DNA of 64,000 nt from Diphasiastrum complanatum (GCA_029204225.1 CM055102.1:4207056-4271055), one strand, 5' to 3'. Counted from the first letter of the stretch, positions 10,330 through 24,700 are shown. Numbers and translations are program-made. Notes: generated by a model not told the origin, from the sequence alone.

Positions 10330-12694
10330 GTCATCATCCTCAACCTGTTCAACTTACAAAATCTGCCACAGATAGAAAAAACATGGCATAAAACGATTAT
10401 GTTATTTCGTTGTTGATTTTGACCTATTATTTTGATCTGGGTTTGGCCAAAAATTGGAGTTTTCCAGAAAAATTCCTTCGTGTCGTGCCGAGTTTCGCAT
10501 CGCCCATCTCTATTGTGATTCAGTGCCTCTCTCGCTTTAAGATAGGTGAATTATCGATAATGCACACCTTTTCAGACTTAGGGGCCTGCCCCACCTACAA
10601 GTCTTGACACAAGTTATGTTAATGGTATTGGAGAGCAGTTTGCTAACTGCTATGCTGGCTGCCCCACCTACAGTTATCAGCTAACATTCAGTGACCACTA
10701 ACCAACCACCTGCCCCACCTCACACCCATTATATGATTCATTTAGCTGCTGCAGTGGATTGCATGAATGATATGCAACACGCACATTGAAAGTCACATGA
10801 CAGAGGTAAACTTCAAGAGTTCCAAGCTACTTGTTCCATCTCCATCCTTCAGCCTGCTCCAACCCATCTTCTCTTCGTCTGCCTCTCCTCCTCTTCCAAT
10901 CTCGTACTCTTGCATGCTGCTGCTCCTGGTTTGCCTCTTCCATCTCCTCCTCCACGCTGCAGGGGGAAGACAATTTCGTTGAAGGGCCAGGCATTTGTGA
11001 CCAAGGAGAGACGTGGACTGCCATATTTAACCGCTTCTTGCAGTCCATTATTGATTGTTGGAAGATGACACCAGTTAGCTTGAGTGCACGTTTTTGGCTC
11101 AGTTAAGGAAGAGCCAAAAATACACTAGCACCAGTTAGCACGAATGGAATCAGTTAGCTAACTTGTTCTTTCTCACTGTAGGTGTGCCACCACTCTCAGT
11201 TAGCACAAGCTAGCACTAATTGAATCTTGCTAACTGGTAGGTGGGATAGGCCCCTTGGTTTGTTTTCCGAAGTTTAATTGGCACCTTAGACAGCTCTTTA
11301 TCTGTCAATGGTGGGAAATGAAGACTGTGAAGGCATATGACCAAACCCAACAAAGTTATCGTGCCATTTGAAAGCCTAAGTGAAAGGCTTTCAAGAAGTC
11401 CATGACACTCTTTTTTCTTATTATCTCTTCACGGATAGTGCTATGACCGAATGTGCTTGTGCGTCACGTCGATCCCACTTCTTTTGTTCTTCCGAAGGCA
11501 CTTCCACATGTGTTGAAGAAGTAGCTCTTGACGGTGTAGTAGGTGCCAAACTAGGTGGCCTCTCTTCATCACCACTTACAACTTCAAACAAACCTTTAGC
11601 AATAAGGAGGTTTTTGATCATGTAGCACCACAAGGAGAAATTAGTTCCATCCAACCTATCTTCATTGAACAAAGAACCTATAGATTCAGATTCTTTAGCC
11701 ATTTATGAAAATTCAGCTATTAGCAGATGAGAAAAACAGATTCCAGGCCAAAATCTACTAAAAAATCAGCAAGATCAAAGCTGAATTAATGAGCACTATA
11801 GATTGCAATACACCACAAACTTCCAATGAAGCCAAAACCACAACCAAAACTTTTGTGGTAAAATGGTGTGCACTCAATGTGCTAATGGAGCAGATGGTAG
11901 GACCTTCTTCCAGGCTCAAAAACAGAAAAATTTCAGTCACTAAAAATGTGTCAAAAACACATTTGTCTTCAAGGTAGATGGGCGCCCTCCTCCAAGAAGA
12001 AAATCTGAAATTTGAAGCATGTAATTTGATTTCAATCACATGAAAACTAGTTGAGCATGGGCGCCCTACTGCTGGCCCCCAAATGAGTGGAGGTTCCAAG
12101 CTTTTCCTTGCAATTTCTTGCACAAAAAACAAGGAGCCGAACAGTTCTCTCTCCACAAAAATCAGAAAAATTCTGATTTTTATGAACCAAAGGAGGAGAA
12201 ATGTGGCTGCCTATTGGGTGCCCTCCAGCAAGCAATCAATTCTGAAAAATGGCTTTGATACCATGTAGGAATCAAGATTATTCATTAACACAAAGTATTC
12301 TCAAAGAGAAGAGAGAGATGGTTAGATGACCCTCTTGTAGAAACTTGTGGACAACCAATATGAACAGTAGATTGCTTAACAAAAGTGTATATCATACAAA
12401 TGAATGGCTACATATAAGTAGTCCAAGATGGCTATCTACCTTCATGACTGTTGGCTGTCCAATAACTTGACTAATGGTTATCTAGCTACCATAAGTTACA
12501 TAAAATAATCAAGTACCCCAAATAACAAGTTAGGTACTTATTCACATGTATAGGCCCCTAGTGGACCCACGAGTCCTTACAAGTTAGTTTCATACTAACT
12601 TGGGCCTAAAATATAAATGACCATGGTTACACAGATCTCGACCTTTTGGGTCATAGTAACCTATGGCTTCTACATCATTTACATTTATTATTCT

Positions 12695-12766
<72 letters not shown>

Positions 12767-15700
12767 GATTTGATGCGATTCAACCCAGGGTAGATATTTG
12801 ATTGTCAGGATCAAATTCTGATCTTCATGACAAAATCATATTGGATAGTTAGCAACTATTGATTACAGTAAACTACATTACTGTTAGGTTACTAAAGCTT
12901 CTTTTAATGATTAGTTAAAGCTGAGTATATAGATAGATGCTCAAGGACATAGAGAATATAGATCGAAATAGAGAAAATCAGAGCTGCGCATCTCCTTCGT
13001 GTATTGTGATCTTTCTTGAGGTTGATTTTGATATACTCATCCATAGTACCCTCTGGTACCGCTGGTATGGTACCGCCGGTACCATATCAGTGGTATCGCC
13101 GGTACGGTACCGCCGGTACGGTACCGCCCTGGGATCCGCGGTACCAGGGCGGTACCATTTTTAATATTTTTTTTTATTTTTTAATATATTTTTAGTAATT
13201 TTTTTTTGCATATTAACTACCAAAAAAGGACAAAAAAAAGTAAAAAAAGGGGGTTCTGGGTGTAAAAAAAGAGGGTACAGTACATGATGCAGGGGACTGT
13301 TGCAATGGCACATGGGCACTGCGAGTGAGCAGACCGAGGGGCCAATGGGAGACCAACATAGGGGGGTAGCATCACATGGGGGCAAGTACAGAGGCACATG
13401 GGCATTGTGGGTGAGCAGACCATGGGCCCAATGGGAGACCAACACAGGGGGGAGCATCACATGGGGGCAGGTACGGAGGCACATGGAGGGATGATGGGGA
13501 TCCACATGGCCGATCAGGCTGTGGGGATAAATAGGCACTCACAATGCCATTGTGGTCGGCATTTTCAGAGGCTGTGAGAGGGCTAGTGATAGACAGTGAG
13601 AGAGCAAGCGAGAGCCGGTGACAGGCTGTGAGAGGCTGTTTGAGAGCCAGGGTGCTGTGAGAGGGTGTTCAAGGATCAGGGTGCTGTGAGGAGAAGGTCG
13701 ATCGAGATGGCTGAGCGAATACCACCGAAGCCCGAGGGCGAAGCCAGGAGAAAGCTTGAGGAAGATATCCGAAGGCACAACGAGAGGCATCGGAAGCAAG
13801 AGGCAGATATCCGAGAGATGCTGCGACAGACTCGACAGAGAAATCCGGAACCGGAGCCACCCGCCCCCGCTGTGGATCCTGTCCCCGCTGTCGAGCTGGA
13901 TCTGGATGAGCAGATCGGAATGAATTTCACACGACGGCAGCTCATCATGGTCAGGGAAAGGGCGGCCAGACGTCGGGCTAACCAGGAGGTCGCTCGGGCT
14001 AACCGGGAGGCAGAGCAAGAGCGACAAAACAATGCACCAGACGAGGGCGAGGAGTCGGTGGAGGATCAGTGAGGGATGTTTAGAATAGATGAGGTCCAAC
14101 CGTATGTGGCGGACTGTTGCTATGTAGTTTTCGGCAGTTTATGGTGCAGCAAATAACTAGGTGGCTGCTTAAAAAAATGACAGTATATGTGATGTTATCC
14201 TGATACAACGGTTGAATATATACATAGTTGTTTTTTGTGCAACGCGAGCCTGGTCATGTAAGATGCAATGTTTGTAATTTTTTTAAATGCAGATGTATTA
14301 CATGTGTTTATTCAATGTCGTTTGGGGTGTAGGGGTGATTGCTGTGCTCATGATGTAGGTGCATATATGTGAAGCTAGCATTCACTTCAAACGAAATTAA
14401 ATGAAAATAGGATTCACACACGCACATAGAATTCTTCAACATAAAATAAAGCATCACATGTACAGAGCGACATACGCACAATGTGCAGCAAATAATGTAG
14501 GCCAAACACTGTATATAATGTGAAAAATCATCTGAGTACAATGGTAGACCGTCTGCTAGAGACAAACTATTGAAACTAAAACAACAGAGCCACAATCAAT
14601 GCTCTGGCTCTGACTCGGACGAATGCTCTGGAGACAACTCAGGGCCCCGAGCTGACTCTCGCAGCCGATATCTCTGCCTGTCTGGAACTGGCATGGGCTG
14701 TGTATCCGAGGGGGAAGACTCGTCATCCTCATCCTCCCAATCAGCCTCCGCATCAGCCCCCAAGCAGGCCAAACCAACAACACCTGCTCCAACTGGCTGT
14801 GATACTGCACCTCTACCTGTACCTGGAGCCCTGCGTGGTCGTCCTCTCCTCCTTGGCAGTTTCTGTGCCTTGCCTTTCTTGTTCGGTGCACCCTTGGGCC
14901 TGCCTGGTCTCTTGCGGACAAGAGGAGCTGTCAATGCCTCGTCACCCCCATGCAAATCACCTGGCTGGCTAGGCTGGGCCCAAGCTGAGGCCGACTGGGA
15001 TAGGGAAGCAAAAGAGGGAACTCCCTGTGCAACTGAGCGAGGAGGATGAGCTCGTGGAGTGTGTGCCCGTGGGGCTGCTGCAGGTGGAGGAACTGGCTGT
15101 GCAGGAGGCGAGTACAGTGGCGATATGTACTGAAAGGGGCGCTGTGGTGGCCAGTACTGGTACATCCTGGGTGCTGCCAAAGGAGGAGGATGTGACGTGG
15201 GTGCTGCCACTGGAGGAGCCACTGTGGATGTGGGCGCTGCAAGAGAAAACCTGGGCACAGATGGTGGCCTGCCATGGAGACCTGGTGCTGCAGAAGTGGA
15301 CGGCGATGGAGGGGCTGCAGGCCTAAATGGCATCGGTGGCACTGGAGGAGCTGTGCGACGCACATACACCCTCTGAGGAGCTGGAGGAACTGTAGGCACC
15401 TCATGCGGTTGCTCTGGCTGGGACTCTGTGTGTGGCATGCTGGCAAGAGATGATGGGGGCGCCCTGACACTCGGCATCTGCTGGGCCTCTGAATCCAATG
15501 TGGCAACCAAGTCGGCCAGCTGGGCATCCGAATACAAATGCTCTGGGCTCTGGGACTCATCCTGTGCACCAGCCTCTAAATCATCCTGTGCACCGACCTC
15601 TGAATCATCCTGTGCACCAACCCCTGAATCAACCCAAGCCTCATCCCGTGCCTCATCATGTGCACCCTGTAGACCCTGCATGGCCTCCCAATCTATGCAA

Positions 15701-18700
15701 TGAAAGTCATCAGGTGCCTCCTCTGGTGTGCTGTCGTAGTAACGGCCATGACTCTGTGCTGCACGCATCCAAACATCTGCGGGACCGGCATCTAAACCAC
15801 TCTGCCCTCTATCAAGAGCCTCCTCCATCATGTCGACATAGGTAGGTATGCCACTGCCCCCCCCTGTGTGCCCTGCCTGTCTGCCGGTATAACCTGTGCC
15901 ATGTGTCCCACCTCTGCCACGTGATGCACCTGTGACCCCTGCCCGTGGCGTGTGCCCTGCACCTGTATAATCTGCCTCATCCCTCTTTGGTCTGGCAAAC
16001 ACAACCCGAATGGGCTCATCCTCATCATGCTCATCCTCTGACACTGGCTCATCTGCCTCATACAATGGGGGCTCTCTGTGCTCAAGCCCAAGCTCTCTCT
16101 CTCTCTCATCTCGGCAAGCTCCCTCTCTCTCTCTGCCATCAACTGTGTGCCCAGGTCATCTGCAGGCATGGGATGGGTGCTGTCCGTAGGCAAGTCAACC
16201 TAGCGCTCCAAATCAGATATCTTCGTCTGCAAGGTTTAAAATTTGCATGTCAGAGAGACAACTTTATCAAGAAATGAAACCAACATACCAGGAGTCAACC
16301 AACATGCTATGAAAGATTAGCTTATCACCTGCAATGCGCTCGTAATGGTCGGAAGCCTCCTGGCGAGACGTGCGTTGGTGCTACAGAACACCAACCGCTC
16401 CAACTGACTCACTGACAACCGGTTTCTTCTCCTCGTGTGAATGAGTGCCCATGTGCTCCAGTTACGCTCACACACGGAGGCAGCACAATCCTGTGGTGCG
16501 TCCATTGAAATACTTCAGCACATTGTGGCAGAGGTGAAACTTCAACGAAACACAAAAAATGGAGGATAAAATGAGATGCATACCTGAGAAAGGACACGCA
16601 GTGCAAGACGCTGTATAGATGGGTATGTGCTACCGAACATGGTCCACCAGGTAATGGGTAGCTGCCTCCTCTCTGGATCCTGGGCAGCCGGGTGGCCGAA
16701 TGTGCCCATGCCGAAACGAAATGCAGCGAGCTCCTCCATGAGCCTGATAGGATCCAAACCTATGTGTGGACCCACCCTGTGAATGTACTGAAGCCAATCG
16801 GCCTCGAGCTCCCTGTCTGCGATCTGTGTCGGAGAGAGGAAGAGGGGATGCAGCATGTGTGCAACGCTGTGGATACTCCTGTGGAAGTAGTTCCATCGCG
16901 TCTCCCATATGAACTTCAGCTCTGTCATCCTGCAGGTGAGGGGCATGTGGTTTAGGGCATTACGAAAAAGCTTAACATTGACAGAAAAACAAACTAGCAA
17001 GTACTGAAAAGATAAAGGTCAATTGCAACACTGTACCGCTTACCTCTCTGGCTGCAAGATGGGCAGCTGCAGGAACTGTCCAATCCGGTCCATGAGCTCA
17101 TACACCAGTCCAAGTGTCGACCCCTCGCTGTCAGCCATGCGGAGCACAATGTAGAGTGGTCGAAGCAGTCCTGACAATGTCTGTGCATCCCTCCAGAACT
17201 GGTCTCCATCTCTCTAGACAAGGACTCGACCCTATCCCTCAGCATGTGTGTGCGGACAACCTCTGAACTAGGGACTCTCCAGCTAGGGCTGACAGACTGT
17301 GCAAGGCGGAAGGCCCTTCTGAAGGGCTCAGAGTCGGTGATGGCAAAGGGCAGGTTCAGCTCGTAAACCAGACTGGCCACGGCCTGTGTGGCCTCTCTGT
17401 CCATGTGCGGCTGATGCGCGCCGCGAATGGTCTGCTGCACGAGGGCTCTCCCTGGTGGACGACGGGTGGTGGACCTCCAGCACGGTGCACCAACCGTGAT
17501 GGGAATGGACGATGACGCGACAGGCTGGGCGCTGGTGGATGCATCGGCTGTAGACGTGGAATAGGGAGAGTCGGATGCACTGGCAGGGATGGGTGCAGCA
17601 GCATAGGTGGGGTGCACTGGTGGAGGGGCAACATCTGGCATGGGGTACGAAAACTGCTGGCTGAGGAGGTCATCCGGATGGGAAGGGAAGGAAGAAGGGA
17701 TCTCTTCCACATCCTCGAAGGCCCGCCCAGTACCATCCTGGGCCTGCTCGGGTGGCGGAGAGTCCATGAGAAAGTCGTAGACTGGTGGAGTGCGAGCAAC
17801 AGTGGGTGGTGGTGGAACCGCAGTGGCAACTGTCGGACGCGATGGGATGGGATCCACCGGAATCTGAGCAGATGGGGGTGCATGAGGCAGAGCTGTCTGA
17901 GGGGCAAAGGGACCAGAGGAGGATGCACTCCCTCTCCTCGTGCGTGCCAGCCAAGCAGGCAGCAACTCTGGGTTAGTCACATAAGGAGCGGTGCAAAATC
18001 GGAGAACGCCCTCCGAAATGGTGTTCTCCCCTGCCACGAGCCGCGGCCCGTAGGTGTCCAGTAGTCGCTGCCTGTCGGGGACGGTCATGCTGCCACAAGG
18101 GGCAGCATTCAAGGTGGCACCATTTTTGGCGCGTGCACCGAGCAGATGGCCTTTAAGGCGAGTGAGGGATGCAGCAAACTCGACGAGACAGTATCGGCAG
18201 CGCACGATCTTCGACCGGTCTTGTTGGCCTTGTCGGCAACCCGCCTGACAATGTCTACCTCGTCCCACAGACCGGAAAGGTCGGATTGCACCATTGCAGA
18301 TGAAATGAGGGATGGATTGCTGGAAAAAAAACAGCAGGGTTCACTGTTGGAGAGACGCTGAAAATGGGCGAATGCAGGGCAAAGGAAATCAGATGCAAGG
18401 CAGGGCGTTGCGTGGGCGATGGGCGACGCAAGGAATCAAAGGCAGGCAAGAAAAACCAGCAGCGATGGCAGGGCGGAGAGGGCGCAAAAAAATTTCAGAG
18501 GAAATGCGAGGGGGGCGGGTAGGTTTAGGTAAAAAAAATTAAAAAAAAAATTAAATAATAAATATATTATTATATTGTGGTACCGCGGTACCATCATGGT
18601 ACCGCGGTACCAGTATGGTCCCGCGGTACCGGAATCCGCGGTACCCAGTACCGCGGGACCTATGTACTCATCATACTAGTTTTTGTCCTTGAACGATTAT

Positions 18701-21700
18701 GTTGCTTGCATTTTTTCACTTCTATGAATTTCACTGACATTTCTACTGTCTAATGTATGCATGCAATTTTGTAATTTGATTTACATTTTCAATGTTCCAT
18801 ATCATCTTTGTTAAGTTTTTCTCAGATTGATTGCCTACCAGTGAACCCTGGACCGCTAATATTCTGCTCACTACTGATCAACAAGTCATTTGATCCTTGC
18901 ATTCTTGGATTGCTGATCCATTCCCACACATTTCTGACACATGGAGATTTGAAGCACTAAAAGTCATAGAAATAGGAAAAATAGAAGAACAAAACAAAAT
19001 ATGAATGACGGTGATTGTAATAATTGTAGAGAACAATGTATTGTGGTAAACAGTATGGCAAGCTTGGTATTAAGGCTCGTGTTATGTTTGGCAAGCCCAT
19101 GATCACGTTTGTGAGGAGAATGATTGGACGACATGGTGAAAAAGGAAAATACTAAAGGAGACTAGAAAGTGCATATGAAGAAGAAAGAACAAATTAGTAG
19201 GCAAAATATGAAAGAAGTTTAATCAAAAAACATAAGTACATCAACTATACCAAAACAGGGGACTCTTGTCATTACTTCAACTGCTGAATACAGTGGGTCA
19301 AAGAATAAGAAGCTGAATCTGGACAATCCATGACGGAACTGCTAACAGGGCCTCAGAAGAAGAGGCAAAAACAATGTATAGACAAATGAACAAGATGAGT
19401 CCGTATTAATAGAGCAAAGAGGAAGTATGTCCATGCTTGTGATAAGGATTCAAATAAAAGGACCAACATGCCTATGAAGAATATTGGAAACCTGAATAGA
19501 CCTCTATAAGGATCGCAATTGGATCCACGAATTGGGAAGCCATGCGGAATATGATGAGCACAAACAGGATCACAAAACAAAGTGATAGGATGGTGATGCA
19601 ATAGAAATGTAAATAGTATCGGCGATTAGAGCTCGTAAGCATGTGTGAACAAACTCCTACAAGGAGCAACTGTAAAAGAATCACCTTTTACATGTGAGTT
19701 GTTAAAACAACTAATTTTTTCACTGTTCTCTTGTTTTGGAGGACTAATGGACAAAAGTTTGACAGGCCTTGTAAATGTGCCAGGTTGTCCCACTCAAACT
19801 GAACTAACATGACATATCAAATATGGCGGTTGGGATCCAGAAGCCCTAATTACAAGCTGTGATTTATCAATTAAAAGTGTCATCCTGTAGTTTTTATGTC
19901 AAAAAATTCTATTCTAGAGTTAAAATGTAGGGACTCCTATACCACTGGCCTATTTCTCGCGATAGTGAACATGTACCTCCTTGGATTATGTCATGGGCCT
20001 TCCTTGTACAGTGCAGGGACATGATGCTTTTTTGGTTGTGGTAGACAGATTTTCTAAGCAAGCTTACTTTATTATGAGAAGAGCTGGTAGTGGAATTGCT
20101 GTGTAATATTTTTTATGTTGCTTCCTCATCACTATTCATATGACTATACCCAGGAAATTATGGGGGCAGGCTGCAGCCTTTCTTTCCTTATCAAATCAGA
20201 TGTGTGTTTTGGAGGAGCATTAACTTGTGCCTTATTCTTTGTCCTCGAAAGCAAAGTCGAAGATTCTTGTATTTCCATGCATTTGAGCCTCGTCAGCAAG
20301 TTATTGTCAGCTTTTGGTTCACTGCTGCGATTTATATATGTTTTCTTGTTGTTCCTCATTAGTGTAGTGGATTGGAGTCGAGAACTCCTGGCATCAAGGA
20401 GATATAAGGAATCCCTTATCAACTCACCACGTATTGGAAGACATAATTCTATATCAGTAATCTGTACTTGAGACATCATTGGGAGGCGTTATATGGAGTT
20501 GTTAGCATATGTTTTGGTGTTAAATAGATCTCAATCATTGGTTTGGCATCCATGCAAACTTAACCTATAGACACAACAATATGATGAGTTGGGGAAGAGT
20601 TTTGATGAAGGCTTTTGAAGCTTTTGTGTGGCACAAATGATTCTTTTGGTGGTGCTTTGGTTTGCTCTTCAGTTTGCTTGGTTGGAATGTATTGCGCCAT
20701 TTTGGTTAACCTATCAACTATAACCCAAATAGCATCATTTTGCTTCCCCGTCCGAGAGGTAGCCCAACCCTAGACTTAATGTGGTCTCTAATGTCTCAAA
20801 GACCGCTTGCCAGAATTTGCCAATGAACTTAGGATCTCGATCACTAACAATGTCATTTGGCAAACCAAACAACCTAAACAACTTTTCAATGAAAAGCTGA
20901 GCAAGTTCAAAAGCTTTGACAGTTTGCTTGGTTGGAATGTATTGCGCCATTTTGGTTAACCTGTCAACTATAACCCAAATAGCATCATTTTGCTTCCCCG
21001 TCCCAGGTAGCCCAACCACAAGGTCCATGGAAATACTTTCCCACTTTCTTTTGAAAATTTCCAAGGACATATGTATACCAGCTGCCTTGAGTCTTTCAGC
21101 TTTATCAACCTGGCATTGTCCACACTTGTGAACATATGCCTCCACTTGACTTTTAAAGTTTGGCCAATAAAAGTTCCTCTTTATTAAGTCAAGCGTCCTT
21201 TGTGAGCCAGGGTGCCTTGCACACGGGTGTCATGACATTCATGCAGGTCATTATCTGGCACATAGACTTTTCCATTCCGGAAAAGTAACCTATTCCTAAT
21301 GGAATAGTCTCTTAATATCTTGTCCTAAGGAGAAATTTTGGAATCCTACATTCTAAGCTCATCACTAGATCTAGAAGAACTTGCCAGGACGTCTAGCCAA
21401 ATACGACCGAAGTACCTATCGGTCTTACACAAATCTCTTAAGGACAGATATAACTTAGATTGGATCTCAGAAAATCTTAATTGATTAACCTCTCCAATCC
21501 GGCTTAAGGCATCCGCGACACTATTAGAAGTACCCTTCCGGTACTCAATGTCATAATGAAAATTCTTGGAGCATTTCCGACCATCTGGCCTTACGACCCC
21601 TAAGGTCAACCACATCGTTAATATACTTTAACGCTTGATGGTCAATAACTAGGGTAAACTGGGAGCCATACAAATAATGTATCCATACCTTCAGGGCATG

Positions 21701-24700
21701 AATAACAGCAAAACGTTCCTTGTCGTAGGTGGAATACCGCCTTTGAGTAGGATCTAACTTCTTGCTTTCAAAAGCAACCGGTCTACCATCCTGATATAGG
21801 ACTGCACCTATAGCATAGTCACTGGCATCCGTCTCAAGTACATGCGGCTTGTTAGGATCCACTATGTGTAAGTTGTAGGTACACAGTATTTGAGGTTTTC
21901 AATACTCTACAACATCTATACATTTAACAGTTTCTAGAGCAAAAAGCATATACGGAGAAGAAATATCAGCATTTCCATTCAATTCTATGAGTGAGCCGTT
22001 ATGCAAGAACGACAAACTGTGTGGTACATAGTTTTTCTTCATTGACTTGTTCCTCTCATAGAACCACTCCTTACCAAGTATAACATCTACCCAATCTAGA
22101 TTCATAATATGAAAGTCTAATTTATCATTATAGGCTTGTATTTGAATCGGTAGATGTGGGACTTTCCGTTCCCAAACTTGGCTTTCCGCTCCTGTTGCCA
22201 GCTTCACTATGTAACGGTGGTCACTTTGCCTTGTTTCCACCCTTCGCTTATGCAACAAATTAGCGTTAATAAAATTACGTGGAACCATCAGTAAATAGAA
22301 CTATTATGGCTTGGCCACCCACAATCCCCTTCATCCGAATGAGGTCGTGAGGACCAAAAACAGCCGTATTGAAACAACAATGCTCACACACAAAATTACC
22401 AGCAAAGGAAAGATCAACAATAGATATGCTAGAGTTATCTGGCGTCTTAAAAGATGCCCCTTTAGCCTTCCTTTTCTTCAGACATTTCTTCGCGACATGA
22501 CTTGGTTCCATGTAGTTAAAGCAAAGATTGTCGCTTCTGGCTTTCATACAGGTTTCTTGGATCAAGGTAGATCTTTTCTTTGATTTACCAGAAGCCGAAG
22601 ATTTTCCTTATCTTTCGATTTGTTTGGAAAGAAAGGCTTCTTACCCTTGACGTCGGGCAAGACATCAGACTCGGGCTTGGCCACTATACGAGTATCATCG
22701 TATATCCTGGCGAAGCGACATCCTCGAGGGTAAGAGGCTGGTTCCCCCTGACCTCTAGCTGATAGTCTCTTGGCAACCGAAGAATAAAATGCAACTTTAC
22801 TAAAAGAAGGTCTATTCTAGTTGCAAAACGAGAATAAAATTCTTGAAATTTCTGTAAATACTGATCCAGAGGCCGGTTCCCCATATGGATCGTTGCATAT
22901 TGACGATAAAATTCAAAATCATCCAAAATGGGAAGGAAGGCCGCCTTAATAGCCTTACAAAAATCTTCCCAATTCTTAGGAACTTCAGGCTTACCTATCA
23001 AATCTTGTCACCACGTAAATGCTTTACCTCGCAGGTACATGACGACTAGATTGATCTTGTTGTTGTCGGATGAATTGTGCATGGAGAAATGTGAATTCCA
23101 TCGATCGATCCACGACAAGGTCACTTCCGGGGTTCTATCCTTCTTTTCCCCAACAAAAATCTCAGGGGTTGATGCAATAGCTGCCTTAATTGCATCAATT
23201 CCTTCAAGTCATGCTGATCCCAAGAATGTTTCAATTGCAAATCAACAATCTGTTGCTATAGATTGTTAATTGCAAGCAACAAAGATTCGGAATCCATAGT
23301 AGAAGTAGATGCTGTAACCTCATGAGTGGGAGACATAGGCTGTGTGGTGGGATTAGGATCCATATCTCAAGAGCAAGAGAGGTGAATTAAGAAAGAAAGA
23401 GTTGAAAGAGATCAAAAGCAACTCAAGGAAGGTAGATACAACTCTAAACTTGCTGGCTCTTCACAATCCAACTGGTATCGTCCATGGCTGCCATAGGGAA
23501 TAAGAGATAGCAAGGACAGGGATGTACCACCCACCTCCACCTCTTCTTCTCATGAAATCTAGCATAGGAGAGGCATGCCTCCCTCTCCATGCTTGATCTA
23601 ACCCTGCCATGTGGCCTTTCCTTGCCACCTAGGCCTCCACCTAATCAACCTGGCCACCTATTTCAGACTCCAAATCTGAAACCTCACTTAAAACCTAGCT
23701 TATCCCGTGCGCAACAATCAGCAATGTCGATCCCTGTATATTTCCCTACATGTACAAACATCAGAGCACACGAAACATGGTGGAGTTGGTTGCCTTGTCT
23801 CCTCCCAACCTTTGCTGCATAGATTATGATGAGGAATGCCTCTCTCTAGGCTCACTTATGCACAATCCTCAAGCACCCGTTAACCCTGACCTTTCCTAAC
23901 GTCGACACATGGCCAATTCCATGAACAGTCGACACTTGCCACTTGGCAGTACCCTGACACACAGGCAAGTGAGTAGGTTGACATGTGTCACTCATACATT
24001 GGACCAAGTGTCCCAGTGAGCATGTGACGTGTCATGTTTGACCGGTCAACCTTAACATGTGTCACTCATTCACTGGACCAAGTGTCTTAGTGAGCATATG
24101 ACATGTGTCCCGTTGACCAATCAACTCCTACTTTTTAGGAGGTCAGTCCAGCCACTAATGACCCAGTACCCCATGCCAAAGCTAATCACGACTCTTTGAG
24201 GTCCAATGCCAACTAATTACAGTTTATTTACAATTTACTTACAAAGGTCACCATAGGTCGGTGACTTAGCCATTTCAGTAATTACAATAATTACAAATTG
24301 TACATGTGTCTCTAAAAAAGTGTAAAGAATCGGGACAGGGAGTAAAGCCTCTAACAACCTACCAGCACACCTGCCAGCTGGTGGCCAGTCATCACCCCCC
24401 CCCCCCCCCCCCCATCGCTGGATATTTTCCCTTGGCCGCGGACAGTCAGCCATCGTTGCTGTCCAGCGGGATAGGGACCAAAATCTTTTTTTCTATGGCG
24501 TTGGGGGTCCGCGAAACTGCAATCCGTAGAAGTCTGCCACCTGTCCACCCCTGGACACGTGGCAGCGGACTGAGGTGTGAAGGTCTGTTTTTTTTTAATT
24601 TTTTTTGCTTCAAAATAAAAAAAACAGGGAGAACGAAAAAAAAATACATTTCCCGCCTTAAGGAATTTTATCGAAAGATCAATAACTTTACAAGAAACCA

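Larger units (their letters stand above)
13042..18664 (-). mobile_element. complete 5.6-kb hAT transposon with 8-bp TSD
   Basis: Perfect 8-bp target duplications TACTCATC flank the element (13034-13041 and 18665-18672). It begins CATAGTACC and ends with the inverted counterpart (CATAGGTCC read from the right). Both ends contain arrays of GGTACCGCGG-type palindromes followed inward by A/T tracts. Inside are a four-exon transposase on the minus strand and a convergent second ORF. The coding part is much more GC-rich than the host DNA. The transposase is inactive (core lost, stops), so this copy could move only with help. Confidence 0.9.

Noticed and set aside
12590-12814. ORF rich in Leu-Ser repeats on the minus strand
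   Set aside because: It is the translation of the (AG)n microsatellite and has no other support.
13300-13540. Tandem repeats considered as a CRISPR-like array
   Set aside because: Only two and a partial copies with no spacers, inside a plant transposon.
14570-15845. Several plus-strand and other-frame ORFs of 90-212 codons over the hAT tail
   Set aside because: They are shadows of the GC-rich 489-codon minus-strand exon; composition follows the codon positions of that frame and none shows a domain.
17356-18064. Long alternative frames over the hAT transposase exon 1
   Set aside because: The BED finger and hAT block are in another frame; these lack motifs and arise from GC bias.
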